DNA from: Marinobacter persicus | Lineage (GTDB): Bacteria > Pseudomonadota > Gammaproteobacteria > Pseudomonadales > Oleiphilaceae | Assembly: GCF_002934325.1 (NCBI RefSeq) | Contig: NZ_PTIV01000011.1 | Coordinates: 1 to 64,000, forward strand | Direction: 5' to 3' | Length of the DNA: 64,000 nt | Shown here: positions 47,987-58,913 of the stretch, piece after piece | Numbering within the stretch: the stretch's first letter is position 1 | Layout of the letters: the number at the start of each line of letters is the position of its first letter | Position numbers and translations under genes: made by a program | The notes under the pieces: model-generated | Databases searched by the model: none | What the model was told of the DNA's origin: nothing | What the model saw: the letters and a program-made list of their open reading frames with translations, nothing else

Positions 47987-48763
47987 ATGACACACCGGAA
48001 TTTCGCTCCGCTACTTGCAACCCTTACGGCGGGCGCCCTCTTTAGCCTGGGCGCCACTGCCAACCCGGCCGAAGCAAGCTCTGGCGCCGAGCCCGAGGCC
48101 AAGGTTGAGACTCAGGCCGCTCCTGCCCTGACACCCTTTTCCGCCACTTATTCGGCCTCCATGTCCAAGGGCATCAAGCTCAATGGTGCCGGCAAGCGCG
48201 AACTGAGCCGCCAGGATAACGGCACATGGCTGTACCGCACCGAAGTGGACTCCTTCATCGCCGACATCAACGAATCGCTGGTTTTTCGCTGGAACGACGG
48301 TCAGGTGGTGCCCTTACGGTATCGGTATGAGCTATCCGGACTGATGATCTCGGACCGAAAGCAGGCCATCGACTTCGACTGGCAAGCTGGTCTGGCAACC
48401 GGCCACTACCGGGGCGAGCCGTTTGAACTGAAGCTGAAGAAAGGCGCCCTGGACCCGTTGGGCTACCAGATGCAGCTGCGTCAGGACATGAAGGCCGGCA
48501 AACGGGAGATGGCCTACCCGGTGATCGATAAAGGCGACTACGACGAAGAGCGCTTTGCCGTCCTTGAGAACGAGCAACTCCGGCTGAACGGGCACACCCT
48601 GGACACTCTCAAGGCCGAAAAAGTGCGGGACAGCGACTCCAAGCGTAAAACCCTGATGTGGTTCACCCCCTCTCAGGACTACCTGCTGGTTCGCCTTCGC
48701 CAGGTGGAACCGGACGGCAGCGAATACGAACTGCGGCTGAAAGACGCCGACCTGCGAAGCTGA
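47987..48763 (+). CDS. DUF3108 periplasmic protein
   Basis: 258 residues with an N-terminal signal peptide (about 1-30) and a beta-rich DUF3108 domain (PFSATYSASMSKGIKLNGAGKRELS...). Charged, no membrane helices after the signal. Function unknown. DUF3108 genes commonly follow purN in this group. Confidence 0.78.
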   Translation: MTHRNFAPLLATLTAGALFSLGATANPAEASSGAEPEAKVETQAAPALTPFSATYSASMSKGIKLNGAGKRELSRQDNGTWLYRTEVDSFIADINESLVFRWNDGQVVPLRYRYELSGLMISDRKQAIDFDWQAGLATGHYRGEPFELKLKKGALDPLGYQMQLRQDMKAGKREMAYPVIDKGDYDEERFAVLENEQLRLNGHTLDTLKAEKVRDSDSKRKTLMWFTPSQDYLLVRLRQVEPDGSEYELRLKDADLRS

Positions 48764-48778
48764 CTCCTTTAACCTGCT

Positions 48779-48834
48779 CACCCCGGCATCCCGTTACTCC
48801 CTTCAGATTACGGGCCGTTCAGAAGCCGGGGGTG
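48779..48834 (+). terminator. Nested hairpin after the DUF3108 gene
   Basis: CACCCCGGC (48779-48787) pairs with GCCGGGGGTG (48825-48834), enclosing CCCGT...ACGGG. The structure starts 16 bases past the stop. No T-run follows, so termination is uncertain. Confidence 0.4.
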
Positions 48835-48915
48835 CAGGTTTACGCTCTCCCAACCGCCTGCTACGTTATCAAGCTAAGGATTTCGCAATAATACATCCAA
48901 CGTTCAGGAGGTATT

Positions 48916-49917
48916 GTGAAGACGCATACGTTTGGCAATACAGATATTCAGGTCACCCCCGTGGGCCTTGGCACCTGGGCCATTGGCGGCTGGATGTGGG
49001 GCGGTACCGATGAAGCCCAATCCATCGATACCATCCACGCAGCCATCGACAAGGGCATTGGCCTGGTGGATACCGCCCCGGTCTATGGTTTCGGGCGCTC
49101 CGAGGAAATCGTGGGCAAAGCACTCGCTGGCGGCCGCCGGGACAAGGTAGCCCTGGCCACCAAGGTCGCCCTGAACTGGAACGACGACCAGACCAAGGTC
49201 TGGCGGGACGCGACAGCTGCCCGCATTGAACGGGAAGTGGAAGATTCCCTGCGGCGCCTGCAGACCGATCACATCGACATCTACCAGATTCACTGGCCCG
49301 ACCCACAGACACCCATGGAAGAAACCGCCCGGGCGATGGAAAACCTGCTGAAGGACGGCAAGATTCGCGCGGTCGGTGTTAGCAACTTCACCCCCGAGCA
49401 GATGGAGGAATTCCTCAAAATCGTGCCGCTGCACAGCCTGCAGCCACCCTACAACCTGTTCGAACGCGGGATCGAAAAAAACATCCTGCCCTACTGCCGT
49501 GAACACGGGCTGGCTACCATTACCTATGGCGGGCTTTGCCGAGGCATGTTGACCGGGAAAATGCGGGAAGACACTGAGTTTACCGGGGATGACCTGCGCA
49601 AGAACGACCCCAAGTTCCAGGGCGATCGATACCGCCAATACCTCAAAGCAGTTTCAGAGCTGGACCAGTTTGCGCGAGAGCGCTACCAGAAAAACGTGCT
49701 GGCACTGGCCCTGCGCTGGCTGATTGATCAGGAAGGCGTGACCACCGCGCTCTGGGGTGCGCGGCGCCCGGATCAGCTCGACCCGGTCAGTGAAATTGAA
49801 GGCTGGTCACTGGATGCTGAAGCGAAACAGACGATTGACGAGATCCTGGAGCGCTGCATTCAGGATCCGGTGGGGCCGGAGTTCATGGCACCGCCTAGCC
49901 GGGACGAAACCGGCTGA
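48916..49917 (+). CDS. Aldo/keto reductase
   Basis: 333 residues from GTG 48916, preceded by a strong CAGGAGGT. The (beta/alpha)8 fold is indicated by VGLGTWAIGGWMWGG, catalytic Asp/Tyr region GLVDTAPVYGFGRSEEIVG, Lys in KVALATKVAL, and the loop IYQIHWPDPQTPMEETA. NADPH-dependent; substrate unknown. It resembles the AKR group of YajO/general stress reductases. Confidence 0.88.
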   Translation: MKTHTFGNTDIQVTPVGLGTWAIGGWMWGGTDEAQSIDTIHAAIDKGIGLVDTAPVYGFGRSEEIVGKALAGGRRDKVALATKVALNWNDDQTKVWRDATAARIEREVEDSLRRLQTDHIDIYQIHWPDPQTPMEETARAMENLLKDGKIRAVGVSNFTPEQMEEFLKIVPLHSLQPPYNLFERGIEKNILPYCREHGLATITYGGLCRGMLTGKMREDTEFTGDDLRKNDPKFQGDRYRQYLKAVSELDQFARERYQKNVLALALRWLIDQEGVTTALWGARRPDQLDPVSEIEGWSLDAEAKQTIDEILERCIQDPVGPEFMAPPSRDETG

Positions 49918-49965
49918 GTCGCGTTGTTCTCGACGGGTTCGACGTAGCTCATCAACCCGCAGCGT

Positions 49966-49992
49966 GGTGCCAGCGCCCGGGCGTTGGCACCA
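49966..49992. terminator. Bidirectional terminator between aldo/keto reductase and avtA-like genes
   Basis: GGTGCCAGCGCCC and GGGCGTTGGCACC form a 13-bp stem with one G-T pair and almost no loop, midway between two convergent genes. Confidence 0.55.
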
Positions 49993-50000
49993 CACCTGAA

Positions 50001-51269
50001 TTATGACTGCTCCTGCCAGACCTTTTTCACTTCGTCGGCAATGATCCTGAGGCCTTCTGCCACCCGATCGTCGTCCTGGGAATAAGTCACCCGCAGGCAT
50101 TCGTGCCGATGGCGCCAATCGTCTTCCGGCAGGCCTGGGAAGAAGTAATGGCCGGAGACAACCAGAACACCCCGCTCTTTCAAGCGCTGATACAGTTCCA
50201 GGCTGGAAATGGGCAGATCCGGGAACCACAGCCACAGGAACATGGCCCCCTCGGGCTTGTGGATGTACCAGCGGCAGGTGTCTTCGCCCATGGCTTCGTG
50301 GAATACCGCCACAGCCTTTTCCATCTTGGCCTTGTAGAACGGGCACACCACGTCGCGGCTCAGTGACAGGATCTCACCCGAGCGCACCAGCGGTTCCGCC
50401 AGCATGGCCCCGAAACTGCCGGTGGCCAGGTTCATGATGGCGTTGATGCCGGACAGCGCCTTGATGATGGACTCTTCGGCAATCACGATGCCGGTGCGCG
50501 CCGCCGGCAGGCCCAGTTTGGACAGGCTCAGGCACAGGATGATCTGCTCGTTCCAGGTCGGGTGTGCTTCGGTGAACAACAGGCTCGGGAACGGGGTGCC
50601 GTAGGCGCCATCGACAATCAGCGGAATATTCTGCTGACGGGCCAATTCTTCCAGGCGCGCCAGTTCCTCGTCGGTCACCACATTACCGGTGGGGTTGGTG
50701 GGCCGGGAAACACAGATAGCGCCGGTTTCGCCGGTCACTTCCACCGCGTCGAAATCCACGCGGTATTTGAACTCGTGGCCGTCGGTAAAGGAGATATCCG
50801 GGCGCACGGCGCGGAACAGTTCGGGCTCGATACCCGCATCAGCGTAGCCGATGTATTCCGGGGCCAGTGGCAGCAGGATGTGCTTGCGATGGCCGTCGCC
50901 GTAATCGCCGCCGAACATGTTGAACAGCATGAAGAACGCGGCCTGACTGCCGTTGGTCAGGGCGATGTTTTCCGGTTTGAGGTCCCAGCCGTATTCCCGG
51001 TTGAGCAGTGCCGCCAGCGAGGCGATAAATTGCTTTTCCCCCTGTGGCGGATCGTAGACACCCACCAGCCGGCGCATGTCTTCATCACTTTTGGTGATGC
51101 CGGCCAGCACTTCCTGCACCCGTTGCTGAATTTCCGGAATATGGCCGGGGTTGCCGCCCCCCATCATGATCATATCGTCGCCGGAGGCCATGGCATTACC
51201 CAGATCGTCCATCAGGGAGGTAATACCGGCATCGGCGGTGAATTTGCGTCCAAATGCAGAAAGTTTCAT
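50001..51269 (-). CDS. avtA: Valine--pyruvate transaminase (AvtA-type PLP aminotransferase)
   Basis: 422 residues, fold type I. The PLP lysine is in LCLSLSKLGLPAARTG (about residue 245), the cofactor-binding N in SRPTNPTGNV and Y/D in the PLIVDGAYGTPFPS motif. The N-terminus MKLSAFGRKFTADAGI matches AvtA, which exchanges amino groups between alanine/valine and their keto acids. Confidence 0.9.
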   Translation of the reverse strand: MKLSAFGRKFTADAGITSLMDDLGNAMASGDDMIMMGGGNPGHIPEIQQRVQEVLAGITKSDEDMRRLVGVYDPPQGEKQFIASLAALLNREYGWDLKPENIALTNGSQAAFFMLFNMFGGDYGDGHRKHILLPLAPEYIGYADAGIEPELFRAVRPDISFTDGHEFKYRVDFDAVEVTGETGAICVSRPTNPTGNVVTDEELARLEELARQQNIPLIVDGAYGTPFPSLLFTEAHPTWNEQIILCLSLSKLGLPAARTGIVIAEESIIKALSGINAIMNLATGSFGAMLAEPLVRSGEILSLSRDVVCPFYKAKMEKAVAVFHEAMGEDTCRWYIHKPEGAMFLWLWFPDLPISSLELYQRLKERGVLVVSGHYFFPGLPEDDWRHRHECLRVTYSQDDDRVAEGLRIIADEVKKVWQEQS

Positions 51270-51338
51270 GACGTTATCCGTTCACAAGCGTTCAACAGGT
51301 GTGGAAGGTAAAGCTAAGGTTAGAACAGAACGCGGGCG

Positions 51339-51938
51339 TCAGCCTTCGAGGGCAATGCCCAGATTGCTGACGCCGCCATTGGCCGCCTGCTCCCGCAACT
51401 CGGTGATGAAATCCTCCCGGGGCACTCGCTGGCGCTTGAGCGCAAGCACCAGGTCCCGCTGGAAGAGTTTGTCATCCTTGAGCAGCGGATGGTGCTCGAA
51501 CAGGTTAACCAGCTCGCTCTCTTCCAGTTCTTCCCCTTCGGACAGCTCAACAAAATCCATCACGGTCTTGGTGGCCAGGGCTGAAGCTTCCGAGGCCCGG
51601 TGCTTGTCCGGGTTCAGGCGATTAAGCAGTGCCTGCTCCAACAGCTGGCAGAAGTCGAAGGCGGGATACACACCATAGGCGTCGTAATCGTCCACGTTCG
51701 GGCACAGACCCTCGAGCTTGGTGAGCAGTTGGGGAATGGCGGCTTCGCTGGTGTCTTTTTGCAGCGAGTCCCAGCCGAGGTCAAGCAACTGGCGCATTTT
51801 GGCGCCGGTTTTCAGGCCTACGGCATCGGCAAACAGGGCGTAGTTGGGAAACGCCCGCTCGGCCAGGGAAAGCAGGAAGGCGCATTCGCGCCAGCCCTGC
51901 AGTTGAGAGACGGCTTTGAGAAACTGGTTGGCGTTCAT
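51339..51938 (-). CDS. YjaG-like (DUF416) protein
   Basis: 199 residues, all-helical. Contains [20 protein letters not shown] and the DUF416 N-terminal W-R-E-C-A-F-LL-L pattern. E. coli YjaG is a conserved protein of unknown role. Start ATG 51938 overlaps the dcd stop by four bases (ATGA), so it is translated with dcd. Confidence 0.85.
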   Translation of the reverse strand: MNANQFLKAVSQLQGWRECAFLLSLAERAFPNYALFADAVGLKTGAKMRQLLDLGWDSLQKDTSEAAIPQLLTKLEGLCPNVDDYDAYGVYPAFDFCQLLEQALLNRLNPDKHRASEASALATKTVMDFVELSEGEELEESELVNLFEHHPLLKDDKLFQRDLVLALKRQRVPREDFITELREQAANGGVSNLGIALEG

Positions 51939-52501
51939 GTCCGCGGCAGGGTCACGCCGGTCTGGCCCAGGTATTTGCCGCCCCGGTCTTTGTAGCTGGT
52001 TTCACACTGCTCGTCGGATTCAAGGAAGAGCATTTGCGCCACGCCTTCGTTGGCGTAGATTTTCGCCGGCAGGTTGGTGGTGTTGGAAAATTCCAGGGTC
52101 ACCTGACCTTCCCACTCCGGCTCCAGCGGGGTGACGTTAACGATAATGCCACAGCGCGCGTAGGTGCTTTTGCCCAGGCAGATGGTCAGTACGTTACGCG
52201 GGATGCGGAAGTACTCGACGGTGCGCGCCAGGGCGAAGCTGTTCGGCGGAATGATACAGGTATCGCCGGTGTAGTTGACGAAGCTGTTTTCGTCGAAGTT
52301 CTTTGGGTCGACGGTGGCGCTGTGGACGTTGGTAAAGATTTTGAATTCGTCGCTGCAGCGTACGTCGTAACCGTAGCTTGAGGTGCCGTAGGAGATGATG
52401 CGGCCCTTTTCGGATTCACGGACCTGGCCGGCCTCGAAGGGTTCGATCATGTTGTGTTCCGCGGCCATCCGGCGGATCCACTTGTCGGATTTGATGCTCA
52501 T
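51935..52501 (-). CDS. dcd: dCTP deaminase
   Basis: 188 residues from ATG 52501 ([13 protein letters not shown]); the longer frame to 52558 is not used. It deaminates dCTP to dUTP, the main route to thymidylate in gammaproteobacteria. Conserved [36 protein letters not shown] with the catalytic Arg/Glu, and [11 protein letters not shown]. Followed by the DUF416 gene. Confidence 0.96.
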   Translation of the reverse strand: MSIKSDKWIRRMAAEHNMIEPFEAGQVRESEKGRIISYGTSSYGYDVRCSDEFKIFTNVHSATVDPKNFDENSFVNYTGDTCIIPPNSFALARTVEYFRIPRNVLTICLGKSTYARCGIIVNVTPLEPEWEGQVTLEFSNTTNLPAKIYANEGVAQMLFLESDEQCETSYKDRGGKYLGQTGVTLPRT

Positions 52502-52554
52502 TGGCGGGTTCTCGTTTCCAGCTGGGAAAATTGGGGCGTAGTTTACCCTAGTTG

Positions 52555-53655
52555 TCAATGCTCAGTCACGGACACACTGGAAATCGTCCCGCCCAGATTC
52601 CGCTCTCTGGTGGACAGCTCCGCACCGACCCGACGGGCGATGTCGCGGTAGCGACGGGCCACTTCGGAGTCCGGTTCGGCGACAACCGTCGGCTGGCCGC
52701 TGTCGGTCTGTTCGCGAATGGTCATGTGCAGCGGGAGCTGGCCGAGCAAAGTGGTGTCGTAGTCGTCGGCGATTCTTTCGCCGCCACCGTGGCCAAATAG
52801 CGGTTCTTCGTGGCCGCAGTTGCTGCAGATGTGGACGCTCATGTTTTCGACCACGCCCAGCACGGGGATATCAACTTTACGGAAGAGCTCGATGCCTTTT
52901 TTACCGTCCAGCAGGGCGATGTCCTGCGGGGTGGTGACGATGACCGCGCCAGTGACGGGAACTTTCTGGGCCAGGGTGAGCTGGATGTCGCCGGTGCCCG
53001 GCGGCATGTCGACGATGAGGTAGTCGAGTTCGTCCCACAGGGTCTGTTCAAGCAGTTGCATGACGGCGCCGCTAACCATGGGGCCGCGCCAGGCCATGGG
53101 GGTTTTGTCGGTGGTGACAAAGGCCATGGAGTTGGCTTGGAGGCCGTGAGCCTGCATGGGCACGAAGTATTTGTTTTCACGCACGTCCGGTCGTTTGCCT
53201 TCGGGGACGCCGAGCATCATGCCGACGCTGGGGCCGTATATGTCGGCGTCGAGGATGCCGACCCGGGCACCTTCGGCACTCAGGGCCAAAGCCAGGTTAA
53301 CGGCGGTGGTGGATTTGCCCACGCCGCCTTTGCCCGAGGCGACGGCGATGATGTTTTTCACGCCTGCCACGGGGGAGATGTCTTTGTTGATTTTGCAGGC
53401 GTGGATTTTCTGGCCCACGTGGACGTCAGCGCCTTTCACGCCCTCAACCCCTTCCAGGGCGTTGGTGACGATTTGTTTCAGGCCGCCGGCGATGCCTTTG
53501 GACGGATATGGCAGTTCCACCATCATGGTGACCTGGCCATTGTCGTCGGCATTCAAGGATTTAACCGCGTTCAGCTCGAACAAGTCTTTGTCCAGGTAAG
53601 GATCACGGTATTCTTTGACTGCCGCTTCGAGGGCCTGCTGGGAAATCTGTGTCAT
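52555..53655 (-). CDS. apbC: Mrp/ApbC iron-sulfur cluster carrier ATPase
   Basis: 366 residues. N-terminal MIP18-like domain (about 1-85) and P-loop [17 protein letters not shown] (about 107-123) with the deviant Walker A. The C-terminal C-x-x-C ([11 protein letters not shown]) binds the cluster. It delivers Fe-S clusters to apo-proteins, possibly to the Rnf complex encoded nearby. Divergent from metG. Confidence 0.93.
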   Translation of the reverse strand: MTQISQQALEAAVKEYRDPYLDKDLFELNAVKSLNADDNGQVTMMVELPYPSKGIAGGLKQIVTNALEGVEGVKGADVHVGQKIHACKINKDISPVAGVKNIIAVASGKGGVGKSTTAVNLALALSAEGARVGILDADIYGPSVGMMLGVPEGKRPDVRENKYFVPMQAHGLQANSMAFVTTDKTPMAWRGPMVSGAVMQLLEQTLWDELDYLIVDMPPGTGDIQLTLAQKVPVTGAVIVTTPQDIALLDGKKGIELFRKVDIPVLGVVENMSVHICSNCGHEEPLFGHGGGERIADDYDTTLLGQLPLHMTIREQTDSGQPTVVAEPDSEVARRYRDIARRVGAELSTRERNLGGTISSVSVTEH

Positions 53656-53835
53656 CGATGGCTCCGGAATATGCTCATAAGCACGTATGCAGGTGAAAAA
53701 TCATGCTTTGGAAGGTATCATCTGCGCCTGTTTCTGACCATATGGGGTCTTCACCCGGGGCAATCAATGCCAGTTGCGCCCCGCGCCCCGTTTTTGACAT
53801 TCCAACCCTTACTGACAAAAGGTTCGGACATCATC

Positions 53836-55887
53836 ATGACGCAAGCGAGTAACCAACAGCGCGATATTCTGATTACCAGCGCCCTGCCCTATGCCAACGG
53901 GCCTATCCATCTGGGGCACCTGCTGGAGTACATCCAGACCGACATCTGGGCGCGCTACCAGAAAATGCGTGGCCATAACTGCTACTACGTTTGCGCCGAT
54001 GATGCCCATGGTACAGCGATCATGCTGCGTGCCGAACGCGAAGGCATTACTCCGGAGCAGTTGATCAAGCGCATCAGCGACGAGCATCAGGAAGACTTTG
54101 CCGGCTTCCACATCAAGTTCGACAACTATTACTCCACGCACTCGGAAGAGAATCAGTATTTCTCCGAGTACATCTACCGCCAGCTTCAGGAAAACGGGCA
54201 CATTGCCACCCGCAAGATCACCCAGTTTTTCGACCCCGAGAAGGAAATGTTCCTGGCGGACCGTTTCATCAAGGGAACCTGTCCGAAGTGCAAGGCCGAA
54301 GACCAGTACGGCGATAACTGTGAAGCCTGTGGCGCCACTTACACCCCAGCCGAGCTGATTAACCCGCGCTCGGCAGTGTCCGGCGCCACCCCGGTGGAGA
54401 AGGAGTCCGAACACTATTTCTTCACCCTGCCGGATTTCCACGATTTTCTCGCCAACTGGACCCGCAGTGGTGCGCTGCAGCCGCAGGTGGCCAACAAGCT
54501 CGCCGAGTGGCTGGATGCAGGCCTGCAGGAGTGGGACATCAGCCGCGACGCCCCCTACTTCGGGTTTGAGATTCCGGATGCCCCGGGCAAGTACTTCTAC
54601 GTCTGGCTGGACGCGCCCATCGGCTACCTGGCCAGCTTCAAGAACCTGTGTAACCGCGAAGGCATCGATTTCGAGCATTTCTGGAAGGCGGATTCCGAGG
54701 CCGAGGTGTACCACTTCATCGGCAAGGACATCATCAACTTCCACGCGCTGTTCTGGCCGTCCATGCTGCACGATGCCGGTTTCCGCACACCGAGCGCGGT
54801 CTGGGCCCATGGTTTTGTGACCGTGAACGGCAAGAAGATGTCCAAGTCCCGTGGCACGTTCATCATGGCCCGGACCTACCTGGACCACTTGAACCCGGAG
54901 TACCTGCGTTATTACTTTGCCGCGAAGCTCACCAGCGGCGTGGACGACATGGATTTGAACCTGGAAGATTTCGCCGCCCGGGTGAATTCGGATCTCGTGG
55001 GCAAGGTGGTGAACATCGCCAGCCGCAGTGCCGGCTTCATTACCAAGCGTTTTGACGGCAAGCTGGGTACGGTCACCGAATCTGAAAAGCTGCAGGAATT
55101 CATCGATGCCGGCAAGGAAATCGAGGAATTCTACGAGGCCCGGGAATTTGGCCGCGCCATGCGCCGGATCATGGAACTGGCGGACGTGGCCAACCAGTAT
55201 GTGAACGATGAGCAGCCCTGGGTGATCGCCAAGCAGGAAGGCCAGGAAGCGAATCTGCAGGCTATCTGTACCAATGCCATCAACATGTTCCGCCTGCTGA
55301 TGACGTATCTGGGCCCGGTACTGCCGAAAACCGCCGAGGCCTCCGAGTTGTTCCTGAACAGCCGCCTGGACTGGAACAACCGGGCCGCGCTTCTGGAAAA
55401 CCACGGTATCGACAAGTTCAAGCCGCTGATGAGCCGGGTGGACATGGCCCAGATCGAGAAAATGTTGGAAGCCTCCAAAGAAGAGCTGCCAGCCGCCCAG
55501 GGCGATAATGCCAAGAAAGAAGATAAAGAAGAGCCAGCTTCAGACCTGGAGCCACTGGCGGATGAAATCGAGTTTCCAGATTTCGCCAAAGTGGATCTTC
55601 GAGTGGTAAAGATTGTCAAAGCAGAGCATGTGGAAGGCGCCGATAAGCTCCTTCGCCTGACTCTTGACGTGGGACATGGCGAACGTAACGTGTTTGCTGG
55701 TATCAAGTCCGCCTACAAACCGGAGGATCTGGAAGGCCGCTTGACCGTGATGGTGGCCAACCTGAAACCACGCAAGATGAAGTTCGGTGTATCCGAAGGC
55801 ATGGTTCTGGCGGCCGGCCCCGGCGGCAAGGACATTTTCATTCTGTCTCCGGATTCCGGCGCCACGCCCGGCATGCGGGTCATGTAA
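53836..55887 (+). CDS. metG: Methionine--tRNA ligase
   Basis: 683 residues from ATG 53836; the open frame runs far upstream over the antisense of apbC and is ignored. HIGH motif HLGH (about 24-27), zinc knuckles [17 protein letters not shown] (about 150-166), KMSKS in [11 protein letters not shown] (about 335), and a C-terminal Trbp111-like tRNA-binding domain (about 570-683) after a charged linker. Upstream 180 bases separate it from apbC. Confidence 0.97.
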   Translation: MTQASNQQRDILITSALPYANGPIHLGHLLEYIQTDIWARYQKMRGHNCYYVCADDAHGTAIMLRAEREGITPEQLIKRISDEHQEDFAGFHIKFDNYYSTHSEENQYFSEYIYRQLQENGHIATRKITQFFDPEKEMFLADRFIKGTCPKCKAEDQYGDNCEACGATYTPAELINPRSAVSGATPVEKESEHYFFTLPDFHDFLANWTRSGALQPQVANKLAEWLDAGLQEWDISRDAPYFGFEIPDAPGKYFYVWLDAPIGYLASFKNLCNREGIDFEHFWKADSEAEVYHFIGKDIINFHALFWPSMLHDAGFRTPSAVWAHGFVTVNGKKMSKSRGTFIMARTYLDHLNPEYLRYYFAAKLTSGVDDMDLNLEDFAARVNSDLVGKVVNIASRSAGFITKRFDGKLGTVTESEKLQEFIDAGKEIEEFYEAREFGRAMRRIMELADVANQYVNDEQPWVIAKQEGQEANLQAICTNAINMFRLLMTYLGPVLPKTAEASELFLNSRLDWNNRAALLENHGIDKFKPLMSRVDMAQIEKMLEASKEELPAAQGDNAKKEDKEEPASDLEPLADEIEFPDFAKVDLRVVKIVKAEHVEGADKLLRLTLDVGHGERNVFAGIKSAYKPEDLEGRLTVMVANLKPRKMKFGVSEGMVLAAGPGGKDIFILSPDSGATPGMRVM

Positions 55888-55911
55888 GTACCAACAGGCA
55901 GAGACACTCCG

Positions 55912-56493
55912 ATGACCGAGTATTTGCTGATTCTGGTCAGCACCATTCTGGTGAATAACTTCGTGCTGGTGCAGTTCCTTGGGCTGTGCCCGTTCATGGG
56001 GGTTTCCGGGAAGCTGGAAACCGCCATGGGCATGTCACTGGCGACCACCTTCGTGCTCACCCTGTCATCGGTGTGCAGCTACCTGGCCTACACCTATCTG
56101 CTGGAACCGCTGGACCTGACCTTCCTGCGAACCATCACCTTCATCCTGGTGATTGCGGTGGTGGTACAATTCACGGAAATGGTGGTTCGCAAGACCAGCC
56201 CGCTGCTCTATCGGGTTCTGGGTATTTTTCTTCCCCTGATCACCACTAACTGCGCCGTACTGGGCGTGGCACTTCTTAACCTTAACAAAAACAACAACTT
56301 CGTTGAGTCTGTCCTGTATGGCTTTGGTGCGGCAGTCGGCTTCTCTCTGGTGCTGGTGCTGTTTGCCGCCATGCGCGAGCGGATTGCCGTGGCCGATGTA
56401 CCGGTGGCTTTCCGGGGCGCCGCCATTGGCATGGTGACCGCCGGGCTGATGGCACTCGCATTCCTGGGCTTTACCGGCCTGGTTGCGGTCTGA
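55912..56493 (+). CDS. rsxA: Rnf/Rsx electron transport complex subunit A
   Basis: 193 residues, six membrane helices. The segment [18 protein letters not shown] is the subunit A signature, including a conserved cysteine proposed to bind an Fe centre with subunit E. First gene of rsxABCDGE. The complex couples ferredoxin/NADH electron transfer to Na+ or H+ movement, and in enterobacteria it reduces SoxR. Confidence 0.95.
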   Translation: MTEYLLILVSTILVNNFVLVQFLGLCPFMGVSGKLETAMGMSLATTFVLTLSSVCSYLAYTYLLEPLDLTFLRTITFILVIAVVVQFTEMVVRKTSPLLYRVLGIFLPLITTNCAVLGVALLNLNKNNNFVESVLYGFGAAVGFSLVLVLFAAMRERIAVADVPVAFRGAAIGMVTAGLMALAFLGFTGLVAV

Positions 56494-56508
56494 CGGAGCG
56501 ATTGTTTT

Positions 56509-57087
56509 ATGTGGACAAGCATTATCATCGCCATCCTGGTGCTGCTGGGCCTGGCGATTGTATTTGGTGGCCTGCTCGGGTTCGCCGCTGAAAGATTCAA
56601 GGTTGAAGGCAATCCCCTGGTGGACCAGATTGACGCCCTGCTGCCGCAAACCCAATGTGGCCAGTGTGGTTTCCCGGGCTGCCGCCCGTACGCCGAAGCC
56701 ATTGCCAACGGTGAAGCCATCAACAAGTGCCCGCCGGGTGGCGAAACCACCATCAAGGCCCTGGCGGACCTGCTGGATGTCGAACCGGAACCGCTGGATG
56801 CCGAGCACGGCGTGGAACAGGCCAAGCGGGTGGCCGTGATACGCGAAGACGAGTGCATCGGCTGCACCAAGTGCATTCAGGCCTGCCCCGTGGATGCCAT
56901 TCTGGGCGCCGCCAAACACATGCATACGGTAATCGAAAGCGAGTGCACCGGTTGCGATCTCTGCGTTGAACCCTGCCCCGTGGATTGCATCGACATGGTG
57001 ACCGTCGAGCCGGACATTCGCACCTGGACCTGGACACCCCCGAAATCCGGGCTGATAGCCACTGACCGCCAGGGAGCCAGCGCCTGA
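56509..57087 (+). CDS. rsxB: Rnf/Rsx electron transport complex subunit B
   Basis: 192 residues. One N-terminal membrane helix, then a four-Cys cluster motif (CGQCGFPGC...C) and two ferredoxin-type 4Fe-4S motifs, [12 protein letters not shown] and [12 protein letters not shown]. It carries electrons from soluble ferredoxin into the membrane part. Overlaps rsxC by one base. Confidence 0.96.
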   Translation: MWTSIIIAILVLLGLAIVFGGLLGFAAERFKVEGNPLVDQIDALLPQTQCGQCGFPGCRPYAEAIANGEAINKCPPGGETTIKALADLLDVEPEPLDAEHGVEQAKRVAVIREDECIGCTKCIQACPVDAILGAAKHMHTVIESECTGCDLCVEPCPVDCIDMVTVEPDIRTWTWTPPKSGLIATDRQGASA

Positions 57088-58907
57088 TGACACAACTTTG
57101 GGATTTTTCCGGCGGCATTCATCCGCCCGAGAACAAGCATCAGTCCACCAGCCGCCCGTTGCGGCGGGCTTCCCTGCCCGAATGGCTGGCCCTGCCGTTA
57201 CAACAGCACATTGGCGAGCCCGCTGAGGTGGTGGTTGAAGTCGGCCAGCGTGTCCTTAAAGGCCAGAAGATTGCCGATGTCACCACCGGCATGGGCGTCC
57301 CCGTACACGCCTCCACATCTGGCACGATTGAGGCCATCGAACATCGGCCCGTGCCTCATCCCTCCGGCATGGACGACTGGTGCGTGGTCCTGAAAGCCGA
57401 TGGCCAGGACGAGTGGTGTGAGCTTGATCCGGTGAGCAATTACAAGCAACTGGAGCGTGACCAGGTTCTGGCCCGCATCCGGGACGCCGGCATTTCCGGC
57501 ATGGGCGGCGCAGGCTTCCCCACCGACATCAAGCTTCGCACACCCCGTGACCGAAAGGTGGAAACGCTGATTCTCAATGGTGCCGAATGCGAGCCCTACA
57601 TCACCGCCGATGACATGACCATGCGCGAGCAGGCCAGCGAGGTGGTTGCCGGGATGGAGGTCATGGCATGGATTCTTCGCCCGGCCCGGTGCGTGATTGC
57701 CATTGAAGACAACAAGCCGGAGGCGATCGCCGCCATGCGGGCTGCGGTGGAAAACACCCAAATCGAGGTTGTTGCCATCCCCACCAAGTACCCCTCCGGT
57801 GGCGAGAAGCAGCTGATCGAAATCCTGACCGGCATGGAGGTGCCCAGCGGCGGCATTCCGGCCGACATTGGCGTGATGTGCCAGAACATCGGCACCGCCG
57901 TGGCGGTGTCCCGGGCTGTATTCAAAGGGCAACCGCTGATTTCCCGGGTTATGACGATCACCGGCGATGCGGTACAGGAACCGTGTAATTTCGAGGCCCT
58001 GATCGGCACCCCGGTCTCTAACCTGCTGCAGGAGGCGGGCCTGGATACCGGCAAGCTGGATCGACTGGTCCAGGGTGGACCCATGATGGGGTTCACCCTC
58101 ACCACCGATGCGGTGCCTGTCACCAAAACTTCCAACTGTGTGATTGCCGCCACCGCCAGCGAGCTTCCACCACCTCCTCCAGAGCAACCGTGCATCCGCT
58201 GTGGCCAGTGTGCAGAAGTCTGCCCCATGGAGTTATTGCCCCAACAGTTGTTCTGGTACTCGAAATCCACTGAATTCGAGAAAGCCGAACATCTGAACCT
58301 GTTCGACTGCATTGAGTGTGGCGCCTGCTCCTACGTGTGCCCCAGCTCGATTCCGCTGGTGCAGTATTACCGGTTCGCGAAGGGCGAAATCCGCCAGCAG
58401 CAAGCCGAACAGCTGAAGGCAGACCGGGCCCGGGAACGGTTCGAAGCCCGTCAGGCGCGCCTTGAGCGGGAGAAGCAGGAGAAAGAGGAACGCCGGAAGG
58501 AGCGGGCTCGAGCCGCCGCCGAGGCACAGGAAAAGAAAAAGGCCGAAGCGCAGAAAGCAGCCAAGGAGGGAGATGCTTCCGATGAGCGTTCCGCCAAGGC
58601 TGCGCTGGTTGAACAGGCCCTGGCACGGAAAAAGGCAAAGGCCGAGCAGGCACCTGCCAGCAGCGATCAAGGCGAGAGCGGCCAGGTGGAGAAACCGGAC
58701 ATCGAAGCGCTGGAAAAGCAACTGGCACAGGCCGAAGGCAAGCTTGCCACCATGGAGGGCATGCTGGAGGAAGGCCGGGAGCAGCAGGCCGATAACGTCG
58801 AAAAACTGGAGCGGGCCGTGGCCAAGAACCATGACCGGGTGAAACGGGCCAAGGAAACCCTGGAAAAAGCCCGGGAACAACTCTCCAACGAACCCACAGC
58901 AGGCTAA
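57087..58907 (+). CDS. rsxC: Rnf/Rsx electron transport complex subunit C
   Basis: 606 residues. NADH/FMN-type fold with GMGGAGFPTDIKL (about 137-149) and NGAECEPYITADD, then two 4Fe-4S motifs CIRCGQCAEVCP (about 370) and CIECGACSYVCP (about 410). The rest is a long Lys/Glu/Ala-rich coiled coil (about 435-606), shorter than the repeat tail of E. coli RsxC (740 residues). Peripheral electron-entry subunit. Confidence 0.95.
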   Translation: MTQLWDFSGGIHPPENKHQSTSRPLRRASLPEWLALPLQQHIGEPAEVVVEVGQRVLKGQKIADVTTGMGVPVHASTSGTIEAIEHRPVPHPSGMDDWCVVLKADGQDEWCELDPVSNYKQLERDQVLARIRDAGISGMGGAGFPTDIKLRTPRDRKVETLILNGAECEPYITADDMTMREQASEVVAGMEVMAWILRPARCVIAIEDNKPEAIAAMRAAVENTQIEVVAIPTKYPSGGEKQLIEILTGMEVPSGGIPADIGVMCQNIGTAVAVSRAVFKGQPLISRVMTITGDAVQEPCNFEALIGTPVSNLLQEAGLDTGKLDRLVQGGPMMGFTLTTDAVPVTKTSNCVIAATASELPPPPPEQPCIRCGQCAEVCPMELLPQQLFWYSKSTEFEKAEHLNLFDCIECGACSYVCPSSIPLVQYYRFAKGEIRQQQAEQLKADRARERFEARQARLEREKQEKEERRKERARAAAEAQEKKKAEAQKAAKEGDASDERSAKAALVEQALARKKAKAEQAPASSDQGESGQVEKPDIEALEKQLAQAEGKLATMEGMLEEGREQQADNVEKLERAVAKNHDRVKRAKETLEKAREQLSNEPTAG

Positions 58908-58913
58908 ACGTTC